A DNA stretch of 64,000 bases, taken from contig JAMWFC010000015.1 in assembly GCA_027475525.1 (NCBI GenBank), positions 38,724-102,723 of the forward strand. The letters run 5' to 3'. The stretch is from Macrolepiota albuminosa. Its lineage: Eukaryota; Basidiomycota; Agaricomycetes; Agaricales; Agaricaceae. The translations under genes were made by a program, and so were the position numbers. Within the stretch, counting starts at the first letter, position 1; the number at the start of each line of letters is the position of its first letter. A model generated the notes under the pieces. That model had not been told where the DNA came from and made no database searches. It was given only the letters and a program-made list of their open reading frames with translations. This document shows, one piece after another, positions 20,089 to 31,687 of the stretch.

Positions 20089-21038
20089 TGATAGGACCCT
20101 ATACAGGTTAGGCGCATCAACGGCAGGCTCGGCACCGGCTCCGGAAACCTTGCCGCACTCGTTCCGAACTTAGCGCACGCGTTCTACCTATTTTAAGCCA
20201 TTTCTGACGGCCGCGCACGGCAAGAAGCAGATCCAATCAGTGATAGCGCCGATCGGCAGACAGAATGACAACTGACAGATGGCATCAGTCACTGACGACA
20301 GCGCTTAGCGAGAAGCCTGATGATCTATCAAAAACTGACAGACAGCTTGGCGTTTGACCTTGGCGTCTGACACCGCTTACCGTCTCGATTTGGCGCCCAA
20401 CGTCGCTTAGGTGTTCTGACAGACAGAAGGGTGATGGAGTGATGGTTTAGCTTCGCGATCTGTCGCCTGGCGTCGCTAAGGCTCTTGAATGGACGGTAGG
20501 GATCTGAAACCGTTGGAGCTACCCCTTTGAAATTTTCCAGTTTACCGCACTCTGGCGTCATTAGCCACTGGCGACGGCGAACTCATTGTAGTATAAAAGT
20601 ACTTACCGACTTGTACATAGGACAGCAGACGAATAGACCACAGTTTCCCCCACTTACTTCAGTCTCCCTTACGCTCAAGAGCTCATTTACGCTACGGTCG
20701 GCAACGTCGAACTCATCGGCAGTTACAGACGTTCGCCAACACTCGACATACTCGCGCCTTGCAACTACGGCAGGCATTATCGACGCTTAGAACTTCGCTA
20801 AGCTTACCGTGCTCTTGCCGCTTCCCGTTGCCGTGTTCACTTACCGCATTTTCTTAAGCGCTTTACCTTAGCGCTTGACACTTGCCGACTCCGTTACCGA
20901 CTTTTACCCTTTTTCACAGACGCGTTCTCTGGGACCTGCCCGGGACTCCTCAACACACTTATAGCGCGCCCAACGCACACTCTTGGTACGGTAACACAAA
21001 AGTTACATTTGTTACTGACCAAACTTTGGGCGTCATCA
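20089..21038 (+). repeat. 3' LTR of E2 (950 bp)
   Basis: It has the same length as 9869-10818, with the same reading frames, and no difference seen by eye. It is followed by GCAG, the target duplication, at 21039-21042. Confidence 0.95.
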
Positions 21039-21042
21039 GCAG

Positions 21043-22446
21043 GCCACAGGCCGTATTCCTGATGGCCTCGGGGTGTTTGTCAGCGGGACGTTGGTGGAGC
21101 GGTCGAACTGGTTCTACGGTGGGGCACTCGACCGCCATTTCTACTACTCCCGGCTCACCAACACGGTATTTGTGAGCGATGAAGCCTTGGCCGCAAAGAC
21201 GCACAAGGAAGAAAAGGGAGAGAGGTATTACCATACCTCGAAGGAGTTGAACCGAGTGGTATCGAGGGGATTCCCGATGAATCCCCAGCAGTTGCAAAAG
21301 CTTTATGAGCTTTCGCAGAACAAGTTCACCTCAGTGTCTCTACGCACTGAGGCCTATTATCTGTTGCGCGAGTTTCAGTGCATCAGCATTAACTATTATA
21401 CGTCGGTGAGGGATAGGACGATGACTCTGGTGTGTTCACCAGAATACGAGCACATTTCGCCCCCTCTGGATCTATCATCCCATCACATGAACGTCGCGGT
21501 CATGCCGACCCCAGATGGGTACCTGCAATGGAAGGACCGAGCCGGAAGACCGTTTTTTACGCTTTCTGGGTTTGATTCCAAAGGTGTACGTTTCACCTTC
21601 GATCTGGACAAGCTGGCGCAGAACGTACTTTACTTCTGTCGGCCAGGAATGATGAATTCAGTGTACGGCATTGCAGTGGATCGAGTGTATCGCATTCACT
21701 GGCATACTCTCCTGAGCCACGCCTTGACACGTGGATTGTCCCCTTCGGAAAGAGCTCGCAGACGGTTTGCAAGGCTGTTGGCCTTGATTCTGACGTGTCC
21801 CGGGTTGTATCGTGAGGCGGTCGCTGATTACGATGCTGCCAACCCTAGTACCCCCTTCGAACCCATGAGCTGGACTGACGTCCAGTTCTGACCCCCATAT
21901 TTCGACGCGGCTAGTGCCGTCAACATCACCGATGCTGACGTGCTTTGTGCCATGATAGCCAACCGCATACCTCTAGAATGGGTAGACCACGCCTATACTT
22001 TCGGCGTGGTCTACCTCGAAAATCAATTCCTTGTGGCTACAGCCTCCATTGACCAGTTCCGCAAGGTCGACGATGAACGCCATTGTTGACTGGACATCTA
22101 TGGAGAGCCCCCAGCCATCACACGGTGGGATGATTGGCGACTGCCCACCAACGATGATATGATTCGTCTTCACACCCTCCTCACCCGCGAATCCGATCAA
22201 GGTCATGAGTACCTTGAAAGTGGACTATATTATCCGGTGGGGATGAACCTCAACCGTCGAGACTTATGGCAACGCCGCTCTCGACACGGGCCATATCCCC
22301 CCTCTCCATCTCACCCTTCAACGTCAGTTCAGGCTCCTACCGCCTCAACATCGTCGGGCCCCGTCGCCTCATCATCCTCGGTTAACACCGGCAATGAGAT
22401 GAGAATCGATACAGTCTGCGAGTTGTCGCGTCCGCCGTCTGCATAA
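21043..22446 (+). pseudogene. ORF3 of E1, 3' part (conserved domain), two in-frame stops
   Basis: This continues the frame that stops at 9868. Residues such as GVFVSGTLVERSNWFYGG begin it. The segment IHWHTLLSHALTRGLS...CPGLYREAVADYD aligns with the ORF3 of E0 and E4, and so do RIPLEWVDHAYTFGVVYLENQF and LDIYGEPPAITRWDDW. TGA codons occur at 21889-21891 and at about 22087; at the second, E0 has Cys. The final stop is at 22444-22446 after a Ser/Pro-rich tail. The function is unknown. Its conservation across element families shows it is a real chromovirus gene rather than captured debris. Confidence 0.75.
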
Positions 22447-22635
22447 CCCTCGTAGGCGGCTCATCTCTTTTTCAATTCATACTGTCGGTTAACGTCAGCG
22501 TTGTATTTTTTGACAGATGACCTGGATGTTTTCGAGCCGTGGAGGACCAGAGTGCCTCCACATTGACCTACTTAGTGACACGGACAAATTGTCCCTCTTT
22601 ACATCGAGACTGATTACCAGTCTCAAAGGGGGGCA
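22447..22635 (+). other. 3' untranslated region and polypurine tract of E1
   Basis: This runs from the ORF3 stop to the LTR. It ends with AAAGGGGGGCA, a polypurine tract at about 22625-22635. It has a few inverted repeats and nothing else recognised. Confidence 0.6.
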
Positions 22636-22827
22636 TGTAACATATAATATTTTAGTTAATTAATTAATATACACTTATATTAATTAGTTATTACTACTTT
22701 ACATACATGCGGGCTGCCTTACATAAGGCAGCCAATTTTACTGTCATACTTTGTAGTACTAGAATCGAATTATTGATCTGGTTCTGTCAGTGTGACTGTA
22801 AGGCTAACCCTACTTGACTTTGTTTCA
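22636..22827 (+). repeat. 3' LTR of E1 (about 192 bp)
   Basis: It begins TGTAACATATAAT right after the polypurine tract. The end is less certain: alignment with the E0/E4 LTR (shared CAGTGTGA and a TT-rich end) puts it at TTTGTTTCA, 22827. It carries a 10-bp-arm hairpin at 22712-22721 / 22724-22733, in the same relative place as the 8-bp-arm hairpin of the E0 LTR but with a different sequence. E3 sequence resumes at 22828. Confidence 0.65.
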
Positions 22828-22828
22828 G

Positions 22829-24663
22829 CTGTGGTCTGATCTATCTCCTCACAGCAAGCAAGAGGTATTGGCACCTCTTGCCAACCTGCAGATCAATGCA
22901 GAGATGGTGGCAATTTGTGAGGAGGCGCTTGCCGAGGCGTCGCGGGATGCCAAGGAAAGAATCCAGGTGCAGGAGGGATGCGAAACTACTGGTGAGGAGG
23001 AGATCATCGGCAAGGAGCAGGCACCTGTCACAAAAAGGCAGGAATCCACAGTCGCTGGGTCTAGCAAAGGTTCCTGTGCCGGTAGTGCCCAGAACCCAGC
23101 ACTACCGGCAAGCAGAATGGGTTCCCCAGTCAAGCCGGGCAAGACTTTGAAAAAGAAGGTAAGCCTCATCCTTTCTTACCGCTGTTGGGCGTCGCTAATC
23201 AATTCTTTTTAGTCTCGCAAAGGAAAGGCCCCTCAGTATGCGGTAAGTGGTCTCCAACTGTGCTTGTGCCTCTGTTGACCATGAAACAGATTCCCACCCA
23301 GTCCTCCTTCGATGACAAGGAACTGAAGGCGTTGCTCTTGCCGCAACGGGAGGAGGTAACTTTGGATGAGGGAATCGAAGCGGGAGTGGAACTCCCAGAA
23401 ATGAAGAACAAGCGCACGGTGGACAAGGCGATCCGCCAAGAGTTCAAAGACTTGTGGGGAGCGGTAAGCAACTATTCTTTTATGACCTTTCTTCCACTTA
23501 ACTGGTCTTAGTGCGACAAATGTTGAGCTGACAACGATCCCAAGAGTTGTTGGTTCCCCACTGACGCCCAACCTTGCTACCGATGTGGCACTCTCAAGCG
23601 TGCCTGTACCATTGATGGCGCCAAGAGTCGCAAGCGGAGAGGGGCGCCAGACACTGTTGTCAAGAGGACTTTCTTCCAAGCAGTTTTGGTTAAGCGCGCG
23701 AGGGAGTTTGTAGAGAAGCAGAGGCAGGAGGCTGCTGCTGGGAGGGCAGCCAGTGTTAGCAAGTCCTTCTTGGCGCTACCGACACGTCAAGGAGAGGATT
23801 CCGAATCTGTCGGCAAGTATAGCGCTGGCGAGCGCCTAGAAAAATGCAAGGTCTCTTCTTCCGGCAAAAGTAAGGCGAAGGCCAAACGTGTCCGTATCGA
23901 GTCGCCATCCCCCTCTCCAAGTGCTGAGGACAGGGAGATGAAAGAATTGGAACAGGCCCTTGCCGCGAGTCGCCTGCCCCCTCCTAGCGGGGAGGCAGGT
24001 CCCAGTAAATTGCTGTCCCCAATTGACTTGGCGGATGGCGCGTCTGCTGGCCCATCCAACGTTGGCGCTCAAACGGGGTCGGCAGCGGAGGACATTGAGA
24101 TGGGGGCGCCTGAGAATGTTGAGAAGTCGGAAGGGACAGGCCAGGGGTTGCCAGGGAAGGAACAGGTGGACGAGGATGTTGAGGACGACTTGGATGAGAC
24201 ATTGCGGGAGATACCTGGCGAGTCCCAGGAGTTGCCGACGGTGGAGCCTGCCGCCCCCTGGGTAAGTGAGGGTGACTTAGCCATGCAGTACTGGACGAGC
24301 TCGAGTAGCCCTTCGTCATGGACCCCCCAGCCTCAGCCAAGAGTTGCTGGCGACTCTTATGAGTGGCTGGGGGAAGACTTGGTCTATTCTGTGGTCGCCT
24401 TGTACCCGCCCCAGGTTATGAAGTGGATGGCGGTACATGCGGCAAGCATGCGTGCAGTATTGGATCACAAGCGCAAATGAGTCCGGCAACAAATCATGGC
24501 TTCGCGACTTCGATACTCCAATTTGACCTGTAGTATGGATGCGCTGCAAGAGTACCAAGCCAACTGTAATGAGGTGCTAGAGTGGCAAGCCCTCAACCAT
24601 GTTCAGGTTGGTGACCTCTTGCCTTTTGACGACTCCCTGCCGCTCTCCAATGGCAAAGACTGA
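22829..24663 (+). pseudogene. Antisense zinc-cluster gene of E3, exons 3-6, with stops
   Basis: This is homologous to the antisense gene of E2. Exon 3 starts at 22829 (LWSDLSPHSKQEVLAPLA). It is followed by the short SRKGKAPQYA exon (about 23214-23243), the exon with SSFDDKELKALLLPQREE, and the last exon from about 23513. There is a TGA inside the cysteine cluster (the Trp after CDKC in E2) and another at 24478-24480. The final stop is at 24661-24663. All six cluster cysteines remain. The Ser/Pro and acidic segments and the LRYSNL tail match E2. I take it as non-functional. Its survival with the same exon limits shows the gene belongs to the element family. Confidence 0.8.
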
Positions 24664-25203
24664 CGGACCTTAGGGTAGATAGGCCATTTGTATATATATT
24701 TTTGTTTGTTACTGCACGCGTATACATTTCTTGCCGCCTTCTTGCCGAGTAGAAGAATAAGTCCCGTATTCTGAGTTAGCGCAGCATCAGAGAGCCAAGA
24801 AAGTAAAGCAAAGAGAAAGCAAGCGGCAAGTATTCTAAGGTAGGTTTTTAGCAAAAGTAGTAGCAGGTGGGGGACTTAGACAAATTTTTGAGGAAAAAGG
24901 GAAACGCTCAGTAAATCATCATAGCAAAAAACCCTTGGCGAGAGTTGCGCAGTGCGCTAAGCATTGGCAACACGCTAGCGCTGCGACTTGACTATGTAAG
25001 GAATTGTCTGTTGGATATATTACAGTAAGTATCGGCAAGAAAGATAAGTAAGGTAAGTAATAGAAAGAAAGAGCTTATCAATATATAGTCTTTTCTAATC
25101 ATTTTCTTCTTCTTCAACTAGAGTCGGCAATAAGTAATAGAAAGAAAGAGCTTATCAATATATAGTCTTTTCTAATCATTTTCTTCTTCTTCAACTAGAG
25201 TCG
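24664..25203. other. 3' spacer of E3
   Basis: This is equivalent to 17240-17670 of E2, between the ends of pol and the antisense gene. It includes a perfect 77-bp tandem duplication at 25054-25207. No gene was seen. Confidence 0.5.
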
Positions 25204-28200
25204 GCAAATCATGTTTCTTCAAGTTCCCTAAGCTTGGCGGTGTCAATATCTAGCGCTTCCAACAGCAAGTCAATCTGTTCCCTGGTGAGATACGGTAATA
25301 GGCGAAAGGCGGCAACAGGTCGATGTAGCACTGAACCATCTAATTCACAGAGCATGTAAGCGCCTCCACGGTTACAAGAGATAACTACCAAAGGTCCAAG
25401 ATAGCGCGGGCGCATTTTCTTATTGTATGAGGTTTCAATTTTGGAGTTGCGCATAAGCACTAGTGCGCCCCTCGGGAAGTTGTAATCCTTGATAGTGGCG
25501 CTATGATCGGTCTCGAATCGTAGGGCTGCTTGATGACAAGCGCTAAAGACTACCTCGTGAAGTCGCTCTAAATCTTCCTTCCTTCGCTGGAGATCAATAG
25601 CTCGTCTGGCGATCAGATCGGTAGTCGCTAAGATGCTGTTGGGTGCTGGCTGAAGGTAGGTCGCTTCTATAATGTCGGCAGGGAGTAAATCAGATCGGTA
25701 GTCGCTAAGATGCTGTTGGGTGCTGGCTGAAGGTAGGTCGCTTCTATAATGTTGGCAGGGAGTAAAGGATGGGTGCCAGTAGCCGCGTAATAGGGAGAAC
25801 AACCCATGCGCTTACGAATGGTAACTCTTTCCAACCAAAATACTGAATATGTCGCTTCGCTCCAACGAGACTCATCGCCATTGACTGCCTTGAAAAGTGC
25901 TTGCCGAACGTCAAAGTGGGGTCTTTCTACCAGGCCATTGGCGCGTTTGTTGTAGCCAGATACTCGAATGTGATGAATGTTGTATTTCTTGGCGAGATAT
26001 GTTAGCGCTTTGATAATTGGTGCACCATTATCCGTGACAATTTCTCTTAGCGCTCCCCAACAGCAGATGACGTTCTCAAATAGCCACTTGGCAACCGCAT
26101 CCGTATTTTCTCTCTGAAGCATTCGAAATTCAGGCCAGTGGATTAGCGAGCAACGACCTTGAATGATGTACTTGTAGCGACCAGATTTGGGCATATGCAT
26201 GGTATCAACGTAGATTTTGCTGAAGAGGGGAGCTGGCGTTGCAACAGTTGGCGGTATGAGTACTTGGCGTGTTTGTTGAATTTGGCAGAGGTGGCAAGTC
26301 CTAATGTACCAGGCGATGTCGGCACTAGCGTGTGGCCACCAGAACCGTTCTAACAGAGAAGCTCAGGTAGCGTACAGACCTCTATGTCCTAGTTTGTCAT
26401 GCATAGTGCACAGAACTCATAAGCGACTTTCTGGCTTGATGATCAGCTTGTGAGCGCCATCTCGATTTTGTCGCCAAAGTCGGTTGTCAGTAAAGAAGAA
26501 ACGGGTAGCATAGCGGATAAAGGTCGCGTATTGTTCGTCGGTAAGGCCGGCGAGTCACTTAAGGTTTTGTATCTATTTTTCAACTATTAACAAGCAACTG
26601 TTTTCTGCCTTTGCCTTGGCAGATCAGGGAACGGCCTCGTAGGTCAGGGTTTTGCTGTCTTCTCTTAGCGGATGGGGTTCCTGTACGACTTTTACTGGAG
26701 GCAAGTCTTGTCCAAGGATGCTTGCCGTGTAGAATGTGAGGGGTGCGCTAAAGATCTCGGGGCGACTTTTACTGGAGGCAAGTCTTGTCCAAGGATGCTT
26801 GCCGTGTAGAATGTGAGGGGTGCGCTAAAGATCTCGGGGCGGTCAGGGACAATGGGATGTAAAAGGATACTGGCAGGCTGTTGCCATTGTAGTAGGGGAA
26901 TTGGCTGTTGGATAAGGTGCACAAAACCATGTAATCTGTTGATCCAGTCCTCAAAATTGCTATCCGCTTGTGGATCCATTGCCGAGTCGCCTAGAGAGTC
27001 CATCTGGTCCGTGGAAAGAGCTCTTGACATGTACCAACTCAAAGTGAAACATGAGGATGGCGACTACCCACCGGTTCATACTAGCGGATGGCTGGATGTT
27101 GGGATTCTGCAGCATGCCTTTGATGTATCTAGCGTCAACTTCAACAATCAGGTTCCGCACGCCAATCAAATACATCTTTAGCGACCGGAAGGCTTTGAAG
27201 AGTCCATAGAGCTCTAGCTTAGGCTGACTGTAGCAAGATTCTTTGTCGTTTAGCATGATAGACCCAAAGCGGTTGTAACGTTGCTGTTTCCAATTGTTGC
27301 TAAGGCACTGGCACAAGAAGTAGCCAACGGCAATGTACGAGGTATCCACCGCCAAGATAACTGGGTCGGCAGAGCTATAGTCGATAGGAACTAGGGGTTT
27401 GGCATCTTGTAAGGCTTTTACTAAGTCTTGTTGTGCAGTGACCTGGTCTGGCCCAAATTCAAAGGGCTCATTGGCACAAGTGAGTCGGTTAAGGGCGTGT
27501 GCATGATGGGCAAAATTCTTGACGAATATCCTAAGAACGCCAACGGTACCAAGAAAGGCATGAACTTCAGATAAGTCGTGGCAAGGGCCCCATCGCTCCA
27601 AGAGTGCTAGGCGAGACTCGTCTGGAATGCAACCGTCGGGAGTGCAGATGTGACCAAGTATTTTGAACCTTGGCGCGCAAAGGAGGAGCTTATGGCCGCT
27701 AAAGGTTCCACCGCTATACTTCATACATTGGAGAACTCGGTTGAGCAGCTGGAAAAATTCCCATAGCGCTAAGCGAATATTGGAGTTGTTGGGATGGGTT
27801 GCCGGTAAGCCGTTTATAAGTCGCCAGTTTTTGGGGCCTTTGACGCCAACGTCATCAATGAAGCTAAGGACATTATGCGGTATCTTGGGTTGGAGGATGA
27901 ATGTGATGTTGTCATGGAATATAGGGACTGAGTTTGTCCAGCCCATCAGTAAGATGACTAGGCGCAAGGCGCCAAACGGAGTTTGAAAAGTAGTGAGATT
28001 CCAGGAAGAAGGGTGTATCAGGCATTCGTTGTAGCCAACGTAGAGGTCAAGGGTGGCACCACAAATGCGCCCGGCAAAGGACTCGGCAACATGGTCAGGG
28101 AAAGGCGGTACGCCAGAGTGTTGTATGGTAACTCTATTCAGCGGCTCAAGACTGTGAACTATGCGTAGATTGCCGTTCTTTTTGAGGACGCAAAACCATC

Positions 28201-29041
28201 GGGAGCGGTAAGAGCTATTGGAAGGTTTGTATACGCCAGCCTTAATTTTGGTCCTAATGATTTGGCAGACCTCGGCTTTGATTCCAGGTGGTAACGGTCG
28301 GTTGTGTTCAGTCCACAGCATGTGAGGAATGGTCGGGATTACGACAGGCGGGAAGAAGTCTGTACATAGACTACCACATTCTGAGTCCTCCCAAGCAAAA
28401 GCTTTATCTTGCTTAGCGACGAGGTCGGTAAGGACATTCAACTCATCTTTGGTCAAAAATCCTGTGTCATGTTCCTTCGCGAATTGTTGTTGGCGGTCCG
28501 TGGTAAAACGTCCTGTGGGCTGGAAGGTTGGTGGATTTGGTGATAAGGTTGGCATATCGGCAAGAGGGTCGCCAATGATTTGGCGCTTGATTCTAAACGT
28601 CTCGGGAGAGTGCGTGGCAATGGGTTTTGTTTTAAGCACAACTGGCTTATATTTCTTTTTGACTTGAACCCCTTTCCTTTTGGGAGCGTTAGCTTGGTTA
28701 TATACTGAGGTGGAAAGGGGAATTGTAGCTTGTGGAGCGGCAAGTCCAAGAACAGCAGGAGACGAGGCTCCGGGAAGGGTAGTGAGATAAGTATCAGTAG
28801 ACGCAATGTTTTGAAAGGATTCGGAAGTGGTAAGGTACAAGTACACTAGAGCGGAGTCGGTAATGTTTTGGTTTTTCTGGGAAAGCTCAGCGTCGGTAGC
28901 GGATAGAGTAGTTAAAACGTCTTCGTCAAGAAAAGCAGTAGTCATAACATTTACAAGACCAGTAGAATGGTCATATTCCAGCGTTAGTGCCACATCTCCG
29001 TGATCATCGCCAATCACCTCCTCGATGGTCTGTGAAAACAC
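25204..29041 (-). pseudogene. pol: pol of E3 (decayed)
   Basis: It is homologous along its length to E2 pol. The RT-RNase H part is one open frame of 693 codons (26960-29041) with the active site SFIDDVGVKG preserved. The integrase is in pieces (25667-26200 with VTDNGAPI and GLVERPHF; 25209-25802 with RYLGPLVVIS). Some breaks coincide with the 77-bp duplications at 25612-25765 and 26686-26839 and are probably not real. Real damage includes transition changes and a small deletion at the C-terminus. Confidence 0.85.
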
Positions 29042-29106
29042 CGGTGGGGAGGCTCGTTGGCGTGTTGGTCGGTAAACTCCGGGGGCTTAGCGCGGGCGCC
29101 TCTTCG

Positions 29107-31307
29107 TTATCCCCTAGGAAACGTTGGCACTGTTCGTCGGATTCCGGAATTGGGGTCGCTAATCGTTAAGGTCGTTTCGTCGTCGGTAACTGTTTTGATG
29201 ACTGATCGCGCCAAGACGTTGAAGGGTCTACCAAGTAGTAGGCCGTATGCCGGGAAACGTAAAATGTGTATTTGGAGATAAAACGTGATGTTGCCAAGGG
29301 TGCAAGGCACATTCTTGGCAAGGCCTAGGGATCTGTCCACCGTACCGTTAGCGCTCTGCATGTTTAATATAACTGTAGGGTCATAAATGAGGCCCAAATC
29401 GTTAGCGACTTCTGCTGCCATAGAAATGATCTGAGACCCGCTATCCACGATTGCCTCTACCTCGTGCTTATTGTCTACTGTTAGCGCTACTGAGCAGATA
29501 GCGTGCAATTCTTGAGCGACGGTAAGAATTGCCGGGTCTTCCTCATGGTCTACTGACCTAAGGTAGGTCTCTACTGGGTCCACAAAGGTGGCGTTAGCGA
29601 TGGTGTCGGCAGGAAAGTCTTCAGCGTCCAAAGAATCGACGGTAACAGAAAAACCAGGGAGTGCATCGTCGAGGTCCTCGACCTCGGCAATGGTTCCAAG
29701 AGACGTCGAGGAGTAACTGCCGTCTTGACTTGGTTGCGAACGTCGGGAGCAATACTGCAAAGTTCTTCTACTGACAAGGTGACGGCGGTTTTCATGATGC
29801 AGTTAAATACATGGTTGGATTTCTCTATGTCGAAAATTGGCGTGGTAGGTCAGTAGCCACCCTCAGGACGTTTCTCGGGAGCGGAAAAATTTTGCTGTGC
29901 GGGTGTGTGATATCGGTCAGGAATCCCTGAGTAGGGATGTAAAGGCGGCAAGGGCGGTTCAGGAGCGGCAGCGGTCGATGATAGTTCGGGAGTGGTGGCT
30001 GGCAGTGCGGCAGGAGTGGGAGTCGGTAACTTGCTAGCAGGAGGCATTGGCTTGTATCCTTTAAGAGGTTGTTTAGGCTGCTTAACTTCAACCCCATCAA
30101 AGACCTGATTCTTGAGCGAATCTAATTCCTGCTGTAGCTTGGCGGTACGTTCTTCTCGCGAGAAAGTAGGGTGGTCGCCAACACTGTCGAAGTGTAAGAC
30201 CTTGTGGATCATTTGCTGTTGGGTCGCCTGTTCAGGATCGGGGTTGGCGTTGCCAGAAAGCGTGCCGGTAACAATTTGTCCTAGGTTGCGCCTATGCCAT
30301 TCATCAACTCGCTCCTGGAAGGACTTCTTGTCCGGGTAGTTGGGGATGGTGGTGCCAGTGGTGAGGACTATCTTGCCGTCGATAGCCCTTTGAATTTTTC
30401 CTTGCCAAATATAATTTTCTAGGGTCGCACAGCATCCTCTAGTCATAGTATGTCCAATTTCCCCACAGAAGTGGCAAGGGCCAGATGCGGGTACATTAGC
30501 GGGTCAGTTAGCGAGATTGGTGGTAATCATAGTTTCAATACGAGTCATGGCGGAAGCAACAGCAGCAGTAATGGCAGCGTTGAGATCCTCCTTCTTAACG
30601 AAGTCGGCAACAGGAGGTGGGATGGGAATAATACCATTAGTTCGCTCAGGTGGTGGGCTCGTCCTAGCACGTTGCAGCCCAACGCCAGTGTCTGTTCCCT
30701 TGAGAACCCATTTACCAGCTTCAAAGACGTCGGCAACATTATAGGGCTCGTCTGGGTGATGGGCCTGATGAACTATCTCTAGGCGACGAGCAATACGAGT
30801 CCAAAGCGAAGTCGGGATGCCTTGTTGGAATAAGCGACGTTCCTCGTTAATGTATAGCTTGCCGTTTTGTACTAACCACCTAGTGATCTTTTGGAATTTG
30901 CGGTAATACGTGGAGAATGCGCCAAGAGAAGAGGTGCCGCTGTCAAATGATTCCTGTACTAATTTCTGCAGCTTGTTTACCGAGTATTGGGTAGCTTCTT
31001 CAGCGCCAGGGTATAACTGGATTACTGCTGTCTTCCAGCCTTCATACAAAGCGCCTTGGGCTGAAACAGGTGGGGCGGCAGGGATAGAGGCGGCAAACTC
31101 GGCAAGGCCAGTCCACGTCTCTGCCGTGTCATACGACACGTACCTTGCTGCGTACTCTTTCATCTGTGTGTGGTCGGTAATGCCACAACCCCTGAATAAA
31201 TACTCCAATTCCTTGAAATACTGGGAGAGCTCCCGTGGCTTGGACTCGTCCCATTTTGGTGCTGAGAAGTGGTTATGTGGCGGCATGCGCTGAACTTGTT
31301 GTTCCAT
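29107..31307 (-). pseudogene. gag: gag-protease of E3 (decayed)
   Basis: The N-terminal 267 codons (30504-31307) are open and close to E2 gag (FSAPKWDE, QYFKELEYLFRGC). The rest is split by an early stop near 30504 and by indels near 29790 and 29850. The protease motif AIVDSGSQI and the GLLLGRPF region survive in 29107-29760. In the zinc knuckle region the last part reads MTRGCC where E2 has MTRGRC. Confidence 0.85.
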
Positions 31308-31687
31308 GGCGACGGTGGTAGCGAGTTCGGTTAGTGGTAGTGGGGAAGGGGTTCTAGGGATTGGTGACAGGGTAAGAGAAATAAGTTGAGAAAGAGGCGT
31401 TAACGGAGTAATGGGGGTAACTGGTTGTGGTACGGCAAGCGGCGACGCTAAGAAGTCGTTGGCGCTAAAGTCAAAAGAACGTGAGAAGAGATCAGAAAAT
31501 TTGTCTACAGTGGCATTCTGTAGTTCCTGTGCAAGAGAGAGACCCGGTAAGGCACCAGGTGGTTGTGGAGTTGATGGATGGGAAGGAGCTATGCCTTCTG
31601 CCGACTGTTCTAGCAGGCGGCGCCTACGCTGGAGACGGGTTTCTGGCGGAATTCTGCCCTAGAGATCTCTCGCGGTGGGCTCCAATT
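31308..31687 (-). other. Leader of E3 with the conserved open frame and PBS
   Basis: On the minus strand a TAG at 31659-31661 is followed by 351 open nt up to the gag ATG, exactly as in E2. The PBS (reverse of TTGGAGCCCACCGCGAG) borders the LTR at about 31668-31687. Confidence 0.6.

Larger units (their letters stand above)
9869..21038 (+). mobile_element. E2: complete, apparently young Ty3/Gypsy LTR retrotransposon with an antisense gene
   Basis: The element is 11,170 bp. It has 950-bp LTRs at both ends that I could not tell apart by eye, a target duplication, PBS, gag (11199-13517), pol (13490-17239, -1 frame), a six-exon gene on the opposite strand (17671-19918), a polypurine tract and 3' LTR. 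Neither gag nor pol has an internal stop. Identical LTRs mean little time since insertion. The integrase C-terminus has no chromodomain. The whole element is unusually rich in the hexamer TTRSCG on both strands. Confidence 0.93.
1115..22827 (+). mobile_element. E1: chromovirus LTR retrotransposon, interrupted by E0 and E2
   Basis: Order: gag (from mid-gene), protease, RT, RNase H, integrase with chromodomain, ORF3, polypurine tract, 3' LTR. Its 5' LTR and gag start lie left of the E0 insertion, outside the window. E2 sits inside its ORF3 (9869-21038). Its 3' LTR ends at 22827, exactly where the antisense gene of E3 begins at exon 3. I therefore infer that E1 inserted into E3. Coding regions carry a few transition-type stops and indels. 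Four 77-bp tandem duplications (1388, 2762, 3373, 8074) are probably assembly artefacts rather than mutations. Confidence 0.8.

Noticed and set aside
9869..21038. Hexamer enrichment as codon bias
   Set aside because: The words occur in non-coding LTR, in all frames and on both strands, and are equally present in the antisense gene.
8417..22446. ORF3 as an envelope gene
   Set aside because: No signal peptide, transmembrane segment or glycoprotein-like cysteine pattern was found in either half.
22829..24663. A free-standing host gene with a zinc cluster
   Set aside because: It matches the antisense gene of E2 exon by exon and lies at the same place relative to E3 pol, so it is part of E3.
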